A DNA stretch of 64,000 nt from NCBI GenBank assembly GCA_050248735.1, contig JBFWRU010000009.1, positions 119,856 to 183,855 on the forward strand, read 5' to 3'. The notes below the pieces were generated by a model. That model ran no database searches. It saw only the letters and a list, made by a program, of their open reading frames with translations, and was not told the DNA's origin. Positions 35,897 through 45,119 of the stretch are shown one piece after another. Position numbers and translations under genes: made by a program. The stretch's first letter is position 1. Each line of letters opens with the position of its first letter. This DNA comes from JACKFE01 sp050248735 (GTDB lineage Bacteria > Nitrospirota > Nitrospiria > Nitrospirales > UBA8639).

Positions 35897-37759
35897 ATGC
35901 GGCCTACACCAAAACCGAAACGGACTCCCGCGCGTCCAAGGAAGCCGGCTACGAGGCGGTATGCCAGATTTCGTCTGATCAATGGGAAGCATGACTTTCA
36001 GACAGCCGTCCCTGGAGGGGCCGTGGAATATTCCGTTCGCCTGCGAAAAGGGGGAAAGCTTGTTTATTTTAACTACGACCTCGCGAAGGAGATGGGTTTG
36101 ATTGCCGGGGATCACCCCCCAAAAATGAATCACACACTGTCTCAAACCGTTCTGGATACCTTCGGCATTCAAATCATCAATGAATATGATGTGATTCATC
36201 ACACCCCCATTCCCAAACAGACGATAAAACCGAACAAGTACATGGCGACCCGTTATCTTCAATTGCAGCACCCGGACAAAACCGGACGCACCTCCGGAGA
36301 TGGTCGAAGCATATGGAATGGCCAGATTTCCTATCGGGGGACGACATGGGACGTGTCAAGTTGTGGGACAGGGGCGACGTGCCTCAGCCCGGCGACGGCC
36401 AATGCAAAGAAGTTTTTTAAGACCGGGGACCCTTCCGTATCCTATGGGTGTGGGTATGCAGACCTGGACGATGGGATTGCCGCAGCCCTGTTGAGTGAAA
36501 TTTTCCACCGAAACGGCATAGCGACGGAGAGAACCCTGGCGGTAATTGAATATCCAAAAGGACTCTCTATCAATGTTCGAGCCGGAACGAACTTGTTGCG
36601 CCCGTCACATCTCTTTCGATACCTCAAGCAGGGGGATCTTGAAGGCCTTCGGTCGGCTGTGGACTATTTCATCGATCGACAGGTGTCGAATGGTCATTGG
36701 CCCAAACATCGTTCTCGAAAGAAACGCTATGCCTATCTCGCCGAATACATCGCCAGACGTTTTGCGCAGGCTACCGCCAGATTCGAATCGGACTATCTGT
36801 TTGTCTGGATGGATTGGGACGGGGACAATATTTTGATGGATGGCGGAATCATTGACTATGGGTCAGTGAGACAGTTTGGTCTCTATCACCATGAATACCG
36901 GTTTGACGACGCGGATCGTTGGTCCACGACCATTCCCGAACAAAAACGAAAAGCCAGATACATCGTGCAAACGTTCATTCAAATAAGTGATTTTCTCGTC
37001 AGAGGCAAAAGGAAACCGATTCACCATTTTACTCGCCATACACTGCTGAAAGTGTTTGATCGGGAATTTGAACACAATTTGTATCGTCATCTGTTGTATA
37101 AAATCGGATTTAACGAATCCCATCGGGAATACCTGCTCAACGAACAACAGGATCTGATTAGAAATTTTAAAAGAGTGTTTAGTTACTTTGAAAAGGCGAA
37201 GTCACAAAGAGGCCCGCACAATGTCCCGGACGGCCGAACCTGGGATGCCATTTATTGCATGAGGGATATTTTACGGGAACTTCCCCTTCATCTTTTTGCA
37301 AAAGAAGCGATCATGACCCCTGAAGAATTTATGGGAACGATTGCGTCAAGCTATGCCAACAAAAGGGATAGAACGTTACATGAAGCGAAAACCAGAAAAA
37401 TCCATGAATTTCAAAAAGGGTATATGGCCCTGGTTCAGCAGACGGCCAAAACATTTAAAAAAACGGCAAGAAAAATTTTACTCGAACTCGGGATGAGGTC
37501 ATACGTTATTAACCAATATGATCGAATCACCGGCAATTCCATTCTTGGGGTGACAGAACAAATTCTGAGGGAACGAAAGAGGTTATCGTTTGACGAAATG
37601 CAAACGGTGCTCCAGGATTTCATTCATTATCAAAAAATGCGACCCGATCCGGAAAGCAAAAAAGAAATGAAAAGCCTGAATTCAGTAGAGGAACGACGAT
37701 CCCAACAGGTGATGCACAAGATATTTGGGTTGGTTCGGGAGCATCGAGAAAGCCTCTAG
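35897..37759 (+). CDS. Divergent SelO/YdiU-like pseudokinase protein
   Basis: 620 residues. Fragments recall the SelO family, which transfers AMP to protein side chains: NYDLAKEMGL near the N-terminus, SYRGTTWDVSSCG (glycine-loop region), GIATERTLAVIEY, VRAGTNLLRPSHLF and the C-lobe WMDWDGDNILMDGGIIDYGS, where Asn and the DYG Asp would bind metal. The sequence is longer than usual and strongly diverged, with a basic Pro/Arg/Lys-rich N-terminus (about residues 1-22). No ribosome site is obvious before ATG 35897. It is monocistronic. AMPylation activity is inferred, not shown. Confidence 0.65.
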   Translation: MRPTPKPKRTPARPRKPATRRYARFRLINGKHDFQTAVPGGAVEYSVRLRKGGKLVYFNYDLAKEMGLIAGDHPPKMNHTLSQTVLDTFGIQIINEYDVIHHTPIPKQTIKPNKYMATRYLQLQHPDKTGRTSGDGRSIWNGQISYRGTTWDVSSCGTGATCLSPATANAKKFFKTGDPSVSYGCGYADLDDGIAAALLSEIFHRNGIATERTLAVIEYPKGLSINVRAGTNLLRPSHLFRYLKQGDLEGLRSAVDYFIDRQVSNGHWPKHRSRKKRYAYLAEYIARRFAQATARFESDYLFVWMDWDGDNILMDGGIIDYGSVRQFGLYHHEYRFDDADRWSTTIPEQKRKARYIVQTFIQISDFLVRGKRKPIHHFTRHTLLKVFDREFEHNLYRHLLYKIGFNESHREYLLNEQQDLIRNFKRVFSYFEKAKSQRGPHNVPDGRTWDAIYCMRDILRELPLHLFAKEAIMTPEEFMGTIASSYANKRDRTLHEAKTRKIHEFQKGYMALVQQTAKTFKKTARKILLELGMRSYVINQYDRITGNSILGVTEQILRERKRLSFDEMQTVLQDFIHYQKMRPDPESKKEMKSLNSVEERRSQQVMHKIFGLVREHRESL

Positions 37760-38078
37760 GGTTTCCCATAGTGGCAGGACAGTCGTTCAACATCAAGGTC
37801 ACTGAAGCCTTTTTTCTAGTAATTAATAGGGGGCAGACTCACCTTACTTACAATCATGGCGATGTGTTTGTGCAAGACCTGACTCACCTTCGTTATTACT
37901 TTCATCACGTGACACTATCATGGCACCTTATAGAACGTATCCACTTAAGCTACTGTCCAGATTTTTGAGACCACCTCTGTGTGGTCTTCCCTGTGGGAGT
38001 GGAGGCAAAAATAAAAAGATCATCTAAGCGTTTATAGTTCTCACATGCATTTCCCAGAATTGAGTAAGTTTTCCAACC
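37760..38078. other. Intergenic, 319 bp
   Basis: No gene. Two imperfect copies of a GACTCACCTT-containing stretch (about 37836 and 37881) occur, and a 7-bp hairpin AGACCAC/GTGGTCT lies at 37968-37987. The base composition becomes AT-rich here, marking the left border of the foreign-looking island. Confidence 0.45.
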
Positions 38079-38705
38079 CTAGGATCCCTCATTAACCTGG
38101 CTGTTAGTATCACCTTGAGCTATTTGCCTCTCAATTTGTGCTCCTGGGGATTTTTTCAAAAATTCAGAATATTTGGATTCGCTATTTTTCTTAAGCCCCA
38201 TGAGATACAGTATAGCTACTAACATGACCATGTATGGCATTCCTCGAATGGTTTGAAAATTCGACCATGGAGCAGATAAACCAGGGTATACCCTTTCCAT
38301 AAAATGATAGAAAATGACTATTGCACTTAATCCTAACCCCAAAGACATTTGCAATTTTAGGTGATCGAGCATTTTGGCTGATCGGTGTGAGCGAAAAAAA
38401 TGATGAACGTTCTGAATGTCGCTGGATGCAAGAAATTGTCTTTCAATGTTAGCGATAATGGCTAGGTTGCGGTTATACCAAAGTGATGAATCAAAAACAT
38501 GCGCCATAAGCCACGTACTAAGCAGTAATATTATAGATACAGCAATATCTAATGGAACTATATTCTTCTCAACCAGAGTTAAGATCGCGAATGCACCTAC
38601 TAAGACGCTAACACTTTGCCAAACTACTTCAATTTGTCTGTTTATACTGTTCCAAAGTTGGTCATATAACCTCAAAAGTAGTTCTTGTCGTGCATCTAAA
38701 CTCAT
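38079..38705 (-). CDS. Hypothetical four-helix membrane protein
   Basis: 208 residues with about four membrane helices (around SVSVLVGAFAILTLV, AVSIILLLSTWLMAHVF, LGLGLSAIVIFYHF and YMVMLVAILYLMGL) arranged as two hairpins with a cytoplasmic loop. No family is recognised with confidence. Its ATG overlaps the stop of the DUF6610 gene (ATGA), so it is the last gene of a three-gene AT-rich operon. Confidence 0.65.
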   Translation of the reverse strand: MSLDARQELLLRLYDQLWNSINRQIEVVWQSVSVLVGAFAILTLVEKNIVPLDIAVSIILLLSTWLMAHVFDSSLWYNRNLAIIANIERQFLASSDIQNVHHFFRSHRSAKMLDHLKLQMSLGLGLSAIVIFYHFMERVYPGLSAPWSNFQTIRGMPYMVMLVAILYLMGLKKNSESKYSEFLKKSPGAQIERQIAQGDTNSQVNEGS

Positions 38706-39376
38706 ACTGCAGCCTCGATTAGTTCCTTTGATTTTTCGTTGAGTTCATAGCCCTTCCATATTTTATTAATATTCTTAATAGAGTCTTCCAAGCAGTTCTT
38801 ATAGCCTCCGGCTGGATGTGGCTTAAAATATTTTCCATCGAAATAGTCGCCAAACCTCGCATCATAGGTAAACCGATTGCAATCAAAGGAGATGACTTTC
38901 AGCTTATTTGCTAAATTTCTCTGAACCTCTGGGCGCCCACCTAGTAAGTGAACTGGCCGATCAAAACTGTCTATGCTTACTTGTGTTCCTCCATATTTGG
39001 TGGGAACACTATACGCAAGAATAAATTCTCGAGGAATTAATTCACTCAGGCGACCATTAAGCCTAGTATCTTTAGGTACGATAGCAACGTATTCCGAATG
39101 TTTTCCTAACATTTCAGCTTCTTTGAGTATGCGATCTAGTTGAAAGATGCATTCTACATCTCTCGCTATAGTTATTTTTGGTTTGTATTCAGAGGCCACG
39201 TTAAGATGTTGATGAAAGCAATAGTTTTTCCAGTCAATGTCCAGGAATCCCACATTATCGTACTGATGCGTTCTTACATCTCTCATATTGGTGTATCTTG
39301 CAGCTGGAAACCAACCAAGTTTTACGGCAATATCTAAAACCAATTTGCTGTGAGCTACGTATTTGATGACTTTCAC
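38702..39376 (-). CDS. DUF6610 family protein
   Basis: 224 residues. The pattern PKITIARDVE, IVPKDTRLNG, LAYSVPTKYGGT, VHLLGGRPEVQ, SFDCNRFTYDARFGDYFDG and HPAGGYKNCLEDSI matches what I recall of DUF6610, a family found in phages and scattered bacteria. No activity is established; the HLLGG and SFD.N motifs faintly recall tRNA-guanine-transglycosylase-type barrels, which is speculation. It sits between a GNAT-like gene (26 bp upstream) and a membrane protein gene (overlapping), all AT-rich compared with the flanks. Confidence 0.65.
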   Translation of the reverse strand: MKVIKYVAHSKLVLDIAVKLGWFPAARYTNMRDVRTHQYDNVGFLDIDWKNYCFHQHLNVASEYKPKITIARDVECIFQLDRILKEAEMLGKHSEYVAIVPKDTRLNGRLSELIPREFILAYSVPTKYGGTQVSIDSFDRPVHLLGGRPEVQRNLANKLKVISFDCNRFTYDARFGDYFDGKYFKPHPAGGYKNCLEDSIKNINKIWKGYELNEKSKELIEAAV

Positions 39377-39402
39377 GATATTTCTTTTAAGTTGACTGGT
39401 TT

Positions 39403-39714
39403 TTAAATAAATGAATTGAAACGCCAGCTATTTATTTTCCGCCCTGATTTAGAAATTTGAACTTCTTCTAAAGAGAATCCTTTTTTTCTGTACCATTGGT
39501 TTGACTCTAAGTCATCAGGACATCTGGCAAATATTGACGTACATGGAACTTTTTTTAACTTTTCTAACATTTCGGTTCCAGCCCCTGGACGAGTGCTAAT
39601 AATCTCTCTTATTGTCAGTTGGCCGTCCTTCCTCAAATGCCAGTGGCAAATACCCCCATCGACAAGCATCAATTCCTTTCGCTTTGCAGATTCGAATAAT
39701 GTTTCAAAAATCAT
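39403..39714 (-). CDS. Small GNAT-like acetyltransferase
   Basis: 103 residues. STRPGAGTEMLEKLK matches the acetyl-CoA loop of GNAT enzymes, and NQWYRKKGF matches the C-terminal part of the fold. It is short for a full GNAT (about 140-160) and may be a minimal version. First gene of the AT-rich three-gene operon. No ribosome site is evident before ATG 39714. The substrate is unknown. Confidence 0.6.
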   Translation of the reverse strand: MIFETLFESAKRKELMLVDGGICHWHLRKDGQLTIREIISTRPGAGTEMLEKLKKVPCTSIFARCPDDLESNQWYRKKGFSLEEVQISKSGRKINSWRFNSFI

Positions 39715-40306
39715 GGTCTTTTTGTAATTATGAGTAACTGGGGTCAGGCGTTTTTTGCCATACTTAATTGCTACTCTCCTGACTTTCCAAGGGCTAATCT
39801 TCCTCCTGGTTTTTTGTTTTTGAATCCGTCAAAAGCTTAAGCCAAAATCATTTAAAAAGCGAGGCCTTGAAGTGCAGAATTTAGCCTAGGTTATAGACTG
39901 GTCTTCCCTCGGTTTCCCGAACAGTGAAAGAAAGCTCGGCATAGATCAGCGTCTGGCTTGAACAATGGGGACAAGTAATCTGACAGAGAGAATAACTAAA
40001 GGAAAGCGAGTCCGGTTGTTGGAGGTTTTTCTGACTACCGAAAAACGCATACCCACGGACAGATTTAATCCTGTGCCCCTAATTTTTTCGTCAAATATTC
40101 GGGTTCCCCTGCATTTTTAAACTTATTTACCCTCCAATCCTTGAGTCGAGAGGTTCGCGTCATTGACACCTTGCGGCTCCTTTGCTACTTATCCATTTGT
40201 TCCACAGGGCAGGTATTTCCCCCCATTCCTGTGGTCATGGTGCGCTACCTTTCATGCGAAGCACTCCTTTCTTGAGATGGGCCGGACAACAAGGAGGTTA
40301 GACCTT
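39715..40306. other. Intergenic, 592 bp
   Basis: No gene is supported. GGGGTCAGGCG near 39744 recalls, in inverted orientation, the CAAGACCTGAC stretch near 37878 on the other side of the island; the match is short and may be chance. The promoter of the three-gene operon should lie just after 39714. Confidence 0.4.
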
Positions 40307-40993
40307 TTGAAATTTTTTCTTGCTCTTCTTTTATTTTCATTCTCATGCCTGGCGCTGACTACCCAATCAATCAGCGCCGTGGGAGATGTCAATTACATCT
40401 CTGACGAGTTGAATGTGCCGCTCCGGAGCGGACCGTCCACAGCTCATCGCATTATCCACCGTGGGCTGCCAAGCGGAACCAAACTGACTATTCTGGCCAT
40501 CAACGAAGAGGCTGGTTTCACACAAGTTCGGACGGACAGCGGGCTGGAAGGTTGGGTGACGTCACAGTATCTGATCGGGGAGCCTATCGCCCGGGTGAAG
40601 CTGGCTGCGGCTGAAAAACGCCTTCAAAGCCTGAAAGCCGAAATCGACAAGGAACGGGAAGCGCGGGCGAGTCTCCAGGCCGAGCACAAAGAAACCGGAG
40701 CCGATAACCAGGCTCTGACTTCGCAGGTGCAAGCGCTGTCCAAAGAACTCGCGGAATTGAAGCTTGTATCCGCCGACCCGATTAGAGAACATGCCCGTAA
40801 TGTTGAGCTGACCCAGCAGAACACCCGCTTAGCCGGTCAGGTGGAAGAGCTATCCTCGAAAGCCAGGCAGCTGGAGGAAAACATCCAACTTAAATGGCTA
40901 CTGTATGGCGGCGCGCTGGTCCTCATCGGCCTCTTAATCGGGGTGATTCTCAAATCACGTCCACGACAGACCGGTATTTCCCGCTATTCGTAG
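40307..40993 (+). CDS. SH3-domain/coiled-coil membrane protein, TTG start
   Basis: About 228 residues, periplasm-facing. From TTG 40307 the protein begins with a clean signal peptide (KFFLALLLFSFSCLALTT), preceded by AAGGAGG at 9 bp. Upstream ATGs would add a non-hydrophobic leader, so the TTG is preferred. A bacterial SH3 domain (DELNVPLRSGPSTAHRII to GWVTSQYL), a coiled coil (about 90-190) and a C-terminal membrane helix (LLYGGALVLIGLLIGVIL) follow: the layout of the TIGR04211/YgiM-like family, an envelope protein of poorly known role. Confidence 0.85.
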   Translation: MKFFLALLLFSFSCLALTTQSISAVGDVNYISDELNVPLRSGPSTAHRIIHRGLPSGTKLTILAINEEAGFTQVRTDSGLEGWVTSQYLIGEPIARVKLAAAEKRLQSLKAEIDKEREARASLQAEHKETGADNQALTSQVQALSKELAELKLVSADPIREHARNVELTQQNTRLAGQVEELSSKARQLEENIQLKWLLYGGALVLIGLLIGVILKSRPRQTGISRYS

Positions 40994-41035
40994 GTGCCAC
41001 GGCAAAAAATAATCCCAGGGCTGGACCGCCGCCAA

Positions 41036-41470
41036 TTATTTCAACGCTTCAAGGGTGGCCCGGAGTTCCTGGACCTCCGTCTTAAATAACGCGAGATGTT
41101 CATCCCGTTGGGGTTGAATATCCTTAAACTTCCACAGCCGCTTAAAGATAGCCCACAGTTCCTTGTTATGGGTCACTGCGAGTGCGTAGGTTGGCGTTTC
41201 ACGTTTGGCCTCGTCCACGCAACACAACGAATTGTCGAAGGCATGAAATTGATTGTGCAGGTCGTCCAAGGCCTGGTCGTATCCTGTTCCCCCTTTGGAC
41301 GCTTCGGCACTGGCTTCCATCATGGTGGTGAGGTTCAGCACGGTTTCCACGCTGGTGGACCCCTTCGCTTTGGCTGCATAGTCATCTGCCCGTGGGTAGA
41401 AAATATAACTACATCCGCTGAGTCCGGTGATCAAAGCTGCTGTCGCGAGAATGGCTGCGATCTTCTGCAT
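41036..41470 (-). CDS. Hypothetical lipoprotein
   Basis: 144 residues with a signal peptide (KIAAILATAALITG) and lipobox LSGC. The mature part is helical and includes a Cys pair (NSLCCVDEAKRE); no family recognised. ATG 41470 is preferred over the ATG four codons upstream because GGAGG then lies at a proper distance. Convergent with the SH3-domain gene. Confidence 0.65.
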   Translation of the reverse strand: MQKIAAILATAALITGLSGCSYIFYPRADDYAAKAKGSTSVETVLNLTTMMEASAEASKGGTGYDQALDDLHNQFHAFDNSLCCVDEAKRETPTYALAVTHNKELWAIFKRLWKFKDIQPQRDEHLALFKTEVQELRATLEALK

Positions 41471-41803
41471 ACATTCCTCCATGGTTAGAAGGTGAATGGG
41501 TCCGTAGTCTGGTTTCCTGCCTTCTACGGGTCGGTCTTCATTTCCTGTTGAACCAGACGTTAGCGTATCTGGTCATGTTCAATTAGACAACTTCCTTGAT
41601 AGTGTGCAAGGGAAGTGAACCCAGATGATTTCTTCAAAATTTTGTTGCCAAAGCCTAAACGAACAAAACTAGGATTGTTGTTCTCAAGTCAGGTTGTTTC
41701 ACCTTTCCGGGCTCCTCCCTCAACTTACCCTATCCTTCGTTGTTCTGAAAATGGATTGAATCGCTGACAGGCCGGTATAATGATAGAGCGAGAGTTCCTG
41801 ATC
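41471..41803. other. Intergenic, 333 bp
   Basis: No gene or clear structure seen. Promoters for the lipoprotein (left) and the ferredoxin/MBL gene (right) are expected here. Confidence 0.4.
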
Positions 41804-42688
41804 ATGGCCAATATTTCCAAGCGATTACACACCAACGTCGAAGGTAATTTTTTTGTCGACTCCACCTGTATCGATTGCGATACTTGTCGGCAATTGGCTC
41901 CGGCCACGTTCATTGAAGACGGGGATTTTTCAACGGTTTTCCGTCAGCCGGAAACGGCACAGGAGGAATTTGTGGCGTATCAAGCTCTGATTGCTTGTCC
42001 GGTGGGTTCCATCGGCACGGAGAAGAAGGATTCCAAGATATTCTTAAATGCTCAGGCTTCTTTTCCGCTTCATATAGAACATGGGGTGTACTATGCGGGG
42101 TTTAATTCGGAGAAATCGTTTGGAGCCAATAGCTATTTCATTCAGCACCCGGAAGGGAACTGGTTAGTCGATTCTCCCCGTTTCCTCACACAGCTGGTGA
42201 AATTTTTTGAAACACACGGAGGAATTCGATACCTCTTTCTCAGTCATGAAGATGACGTGGCGGATGCGGCACGATATGCCCGAGCCTTTAGCGCCACCCG
42301 GATCATTCATCGAGCCGATGTTTCGGCCATGCCTGATGCGGAGCGGGTCATTGATGGGGAGGAGACTGTTCAGGTTGAGCCGGAGTTTGCCTGCATTCCC
42401 GTTCCCGGTCATACCCCAGGCAGCATGGCGCTCCTGTATAACAATCGATTTTTATTTTCGGGTGATCATTTGTGGTGGGATCGGGATCTTCAGCAACTTG
42501 GAACACCTGAGCGGTTGGTGTGGGATGATGGGCAACTGGAACGGTCGGTCAGAAAATTACTCAATCATTCATTTGAGTGGGTATTGCCGGGACATGGAGA
42601 ACGTGTCCGCCTTCCCCATCGTGACATGAACAAAGCAATAAGCCAACTCCTTCAACGACGGTGGAACGTTCAACACTCTCCGACTTGA
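41804..42688 (+). CDS. Ferredoxin-like/metallo-beta-lactamase fusion protein
   Basis: About 294 residues. The N-terminal part carries a single [4Fe-4S] pattern, CIDCDTC with a fourth Cys in ACPVG about 37 residues on. The rest is a metallo-beta-lactamase fold: FLSHEDDVADAARY in place of the classic HxHxDH, PVPGHTPGSMALL, FSGDHLWWD and VLPGHGERV. Similar fusions are known in cyanobacteria and Nitrospirota, function unresolved; a hydrolase or a redox protein is possible. The start at 41804 is chosen over 41780 because the family begins with the short MANISKR stretch. Confidence 0.8.
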   Translation: MANISKRLHTNVEGNFFVDSTCIDCDTCRQLAPATFIEDGDFSTVFRQPETAQEEFVAYQALIACPVGSIGTEKKDSKIFLNAQASFPLHIEHGVYYAGFNSEKSFGANSYFIQHPEGNWLVDSPRFLTQLVKFFETHGGIRYLFLSHEDDVADAARYARAFSATRIIHRADVSAMPDAERVIDGEETVQVEPEFACIPVPGHTPGSMALLYNNRFLFSGDHLWWDRDLQQLGTPERLVWDDGQLERSVRKLLNHSFEWVLPGHGERVRLPHRDMNKAISQLLQRRWNVQHSPT

Positions 42689-42720
42689 TGTGTTGATCTT
42701 CCCATCTGGATGGAGACCTA

Positions 42721-43689
42721 TCACTCTTTAAGGTCTTGGGGTCCATGGGAGAGGTTTTGAGAATGCAGGATCACCGACAACGCGTTGTGATCGCTCAATA
42801 CCCCTTTCAATGGAAGGGGTCGGGGGTGCTCGGTTTGTACATGTCTGACAGCGATCAAGTCCGGACCACTCTGGTACACCAGGGTTAATCCATTCGCCTG
42901 CAGAAATTCTTCTAACACCTTCCCATCCTGCTTCTCCTGATCTGGGCGGAGGTTCGAGTCCATGCCGATCACCAGTGGAGCATCAGGGGGGACCATCCGC
43001 GTGAGTGCCGCGGTGATTTGACGGAACTGCAGCATCCTAGCCTGAATGCTGTCCTGCCCCCGGCCTGAGTCCATGTGGCTATTCAAGGCCCAGAAGTTCT
43101 GGAATTGAACGAGCTGAAAACCCTTTGAAAAAAAATCGTCGGCCTTATTCAGGTCGGTATACCATCCTGCGAAGGCCTCGTAGGGTTCCGCATAAACAAA
43201 CCTGGGATGTTCCCTGGCAAGCATCAGCAAGCCGGGACTGAGACAGATTTCGCACATCCACCGGAGTGGCCACCAATCCCCACCGCCACCTTCGGTAAAC
43301 AAGGGATGGTCGGCCCAGGCATGGCCCGTATAGCGGGCGAGTTGCGCAGGTCGCACGAAGGCTTCCTGGAAAAATACCAGGTCGAACCGTGAAGCCAGGT
43401 CTCCAATGCAAGCCACCTCCTCCTCCGTGTGGGCCTCGGAAGAAAAGAGGGATCCGGGAAGCAGCCGGTCATGAATATTAAACACCAACACATTAAGGTC
43501 CTGGCTGGCCGATGATTCAGGAAGATCGGCTTTCGTGATGCCGGCCTTTCCCTGCCAATCAATCTCACACATAGCCGTGAGGGCGGGCTTGGTTTCCATC
43601 GTTCCGACGCAGGCACTCAGCATCATCAGAAAAATTCCGGCACAAGGGGTAAGGAAGTATGTACCCATGTATTCGCCCCAGTGGTTCAT
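42721..43689 (-). CDS. Endonuclease/exonuclease/phosphatase-fold lipoprotein
   Basis: Up to 322 residues; ATG 43668 is an alternative start that places the signal peptide (GIFLMMLSAC, lipobox) at the front. The EEP fold is visible: VLVFNIHD (metal Asn), VFFQEAF (metal Glu), LNSHMDSG, IGMDSN and LSDHNALSV (catalytic Asp-His). Members cleave nucleic acids or phospholipids (DNase I/sphingomyelinase-like); attachment to a membrane suggests an extracytoplasmic substrate. Convergent with the ferredoxin/MBL gene. Confidence 0.78.
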   Translation of the reverse strand: MNHWGEYMGTYFLTPCAGIFLMMLSACVGTMETKPALTAMCEIDWQGKAGITKADLPESSASQDLNVLVFNIHDRLLPGSLFSSEAHTEEEVACIGDLASRFDLVFFQEAFVRPAQLARYTGHAWADHPLFTEGGGGDWWPLRWMCEICLSPGLLMLAREHPRFVYAEPYEAFAGWYTDLNKADDFFSKGFQLVQFQNFWALNSHMDSGRGQDSIQARMLQFRQITAALTRMVPPDAPLVIGMDSNLRPDQEKQDGKVLEEFLQANGLTLVYQSGPDLIAVRHVQTEHPRPLPLKGVLSDHNALSVILHSQNLSHGPQDLKE

Positions 43690-44021
43690 GATTTCAGTCC
43701 AAGTAAGGAAACATATTTAAAGAAAATAATTTCTTACCATACCATTTGGAATGGTAGATGGGCGCCATTAAAACCTGACCTCCACCCTACCCGAAGAGTC
43801 TGAAACAAAAGCTGTAGGGCCTATCTCCGCCATGTGGCTCCCATAGGGAATCTTGGCAATTATTGACCAAATGGAGTAAATTGGCCGCGTCAGACTCTAC
43901 CTTTTCCAGAGGAAGGGAACATGAGGTGCTTGACCTTTTCTTTCGAGTTCTCCTTCCTGTGGACCACTCATTTCGCTGCAACGACCTACCATTCCGTCCT
44001 TGAACATCAAGGGAGGCCACG
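43690..44021. other. Intergenic, 332 bp
   Basis: No gene seen. An AT-rich run near 43712-43760 may include promoters for the divergent flanking genes. Confidence 0.4.
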
Positions 44022-45098
44022 ATGAAATGGCAAACCCTGTCCTTAGCTGTTCTGCTGCTGTGGACCAGCGCCTGTAACCCGGGAAGCACCACGGCGAACG
44101 AGACGATCGTCGGCGCCTGGCAGATCATGGTGCCCTTGGGGATCCTCCCGCCTCAGCTTCATATTATCGAATTCTGGGAGGATGGCACCTATATTTACAG
44201 CGCGGGCACTCATGGGGAGCGGGGCGGGTATTCGGCCGTGAAGGGTGTCCTGACTTTCCGGAATAACAGTCAGAAATACTGGTGGGGGGACAAGATCACC
44301 TACCAGCTTCCCGACCCCGATCATTTGGTTATCACTCAGACGAAGGCTGTGCCCCCCTTACCGGGCCGGCCCCCGCACATCACCTTGTCCGGCACGCTGA
44401 CCCGGATCAAACACGACAGTTTCATTGCCACAAAGCCGTTGGGTGGGCAGAACATCCCGTCCAATCTGCCGGGCATGGGAAAGTTTGCCTTTCTCCTCGC
44501 TCAGCGGTGGCGCGACGATGCGATTCCGGTGGTGATCGATGCACGCCTCAAAGGGCATGGCGAATTTTTTCTGGTTTTTACCTTTTACTCCCCAAAGACC
44601 CGTGCGGGGTTGCAAATTCCGATGGAGCGCTATTGGATCGGCTGGAGGGAGGTGGCCAATGCGCGTTGGGGCACCAAAGCCATTCCCCTCGACTTCGTCG
44701 ATTTACCGGCGGCCGTCCAGACGGCTCGCGCCGAAGGCGTCACGAATCCAATTCTATCAATGGAGCTCAGGGTCTGGGACCCCGGTCCATTGTGGACTCT
44801 CCATGCTGGCAAACAGGCAATACCGCTGCACGCGATTTCCGGCAAGCGCCATTTCGGTACGCGCGATGCCTCCATTGAGGACTACAACAAGCAATGGAAT
44901 CAGGCCGTGGCGAACCTGAAGAAGCGCTTTCAGAAGGAACAATATGATAGGTGGGATTGCCGGCCTTTTTTGGCCTTTCAAAATGAAAATCATCCAGGGT
45001 ACCAACAGGACTGCGCACTTCTAAAACAAACCCAAATCATGTGCGAAAACCCGTGGCACGACAAAAACGAAGCGGAAAGAAATCTTTGTAAAGATTGA
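44022..45098 (+). CDS. Hypothetical lipoprotein
   Basis: 358 residues with a lipoprotein signal (LSLAVLLLWTSAC). The N-terminal part of the mature protein (VGAWQIM, IEFWEDGTYIYSAG, GGYSAVKGVLTFRN) looks like a small lipocalin-like/META-type beta barrel; the C-terminal half contains four Cys (DCRPF, QDCALL, IMCENP, NLCKD). No family recognised. It ends 21 bp before the exported kinase-like gene, suggesting a functional pair. Confidence 0.65.
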   Translation: MKWQTLSLAVLLLWTSACNPGSTTANETIVGAWQIMVPLGILPPQLHIIEFWEDGTYIYSAGTHGERGGYSAVKGVLTFRNNSQKYWWGDKITYQLPDPDHLVITQTKAVPPLPGRPPHITLSGTLTRIKHDSFIATKPLGGQNIPSNLPGMGKFAFLLAQRWRDDAIPVVIDARLKGHGEFFLVFTFYSPKTRAGLQIPMERYWIGWREVANARWGTKAIPLDFVDLPAAVQTARAEGVTNPILSMELRVWDPGPLWTLHAGKQAIPLHAISGKRHFGTRDASIEDYNKQWNQAVANLKKRFQKEQYDRWDCRPFLAFQNENHPGYQQDCALLKQTQIMCENPWHDKNEAERNLCKD

Positions 45099-45119
45099 TA
45101 GCCGAACGGAATAGTAACC

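Noticed and set aside
37968..37987. Hairpin AGACCAC/GTGGTCT as a terminator
   Set aside because: Neither strand has a T tract after the stem.
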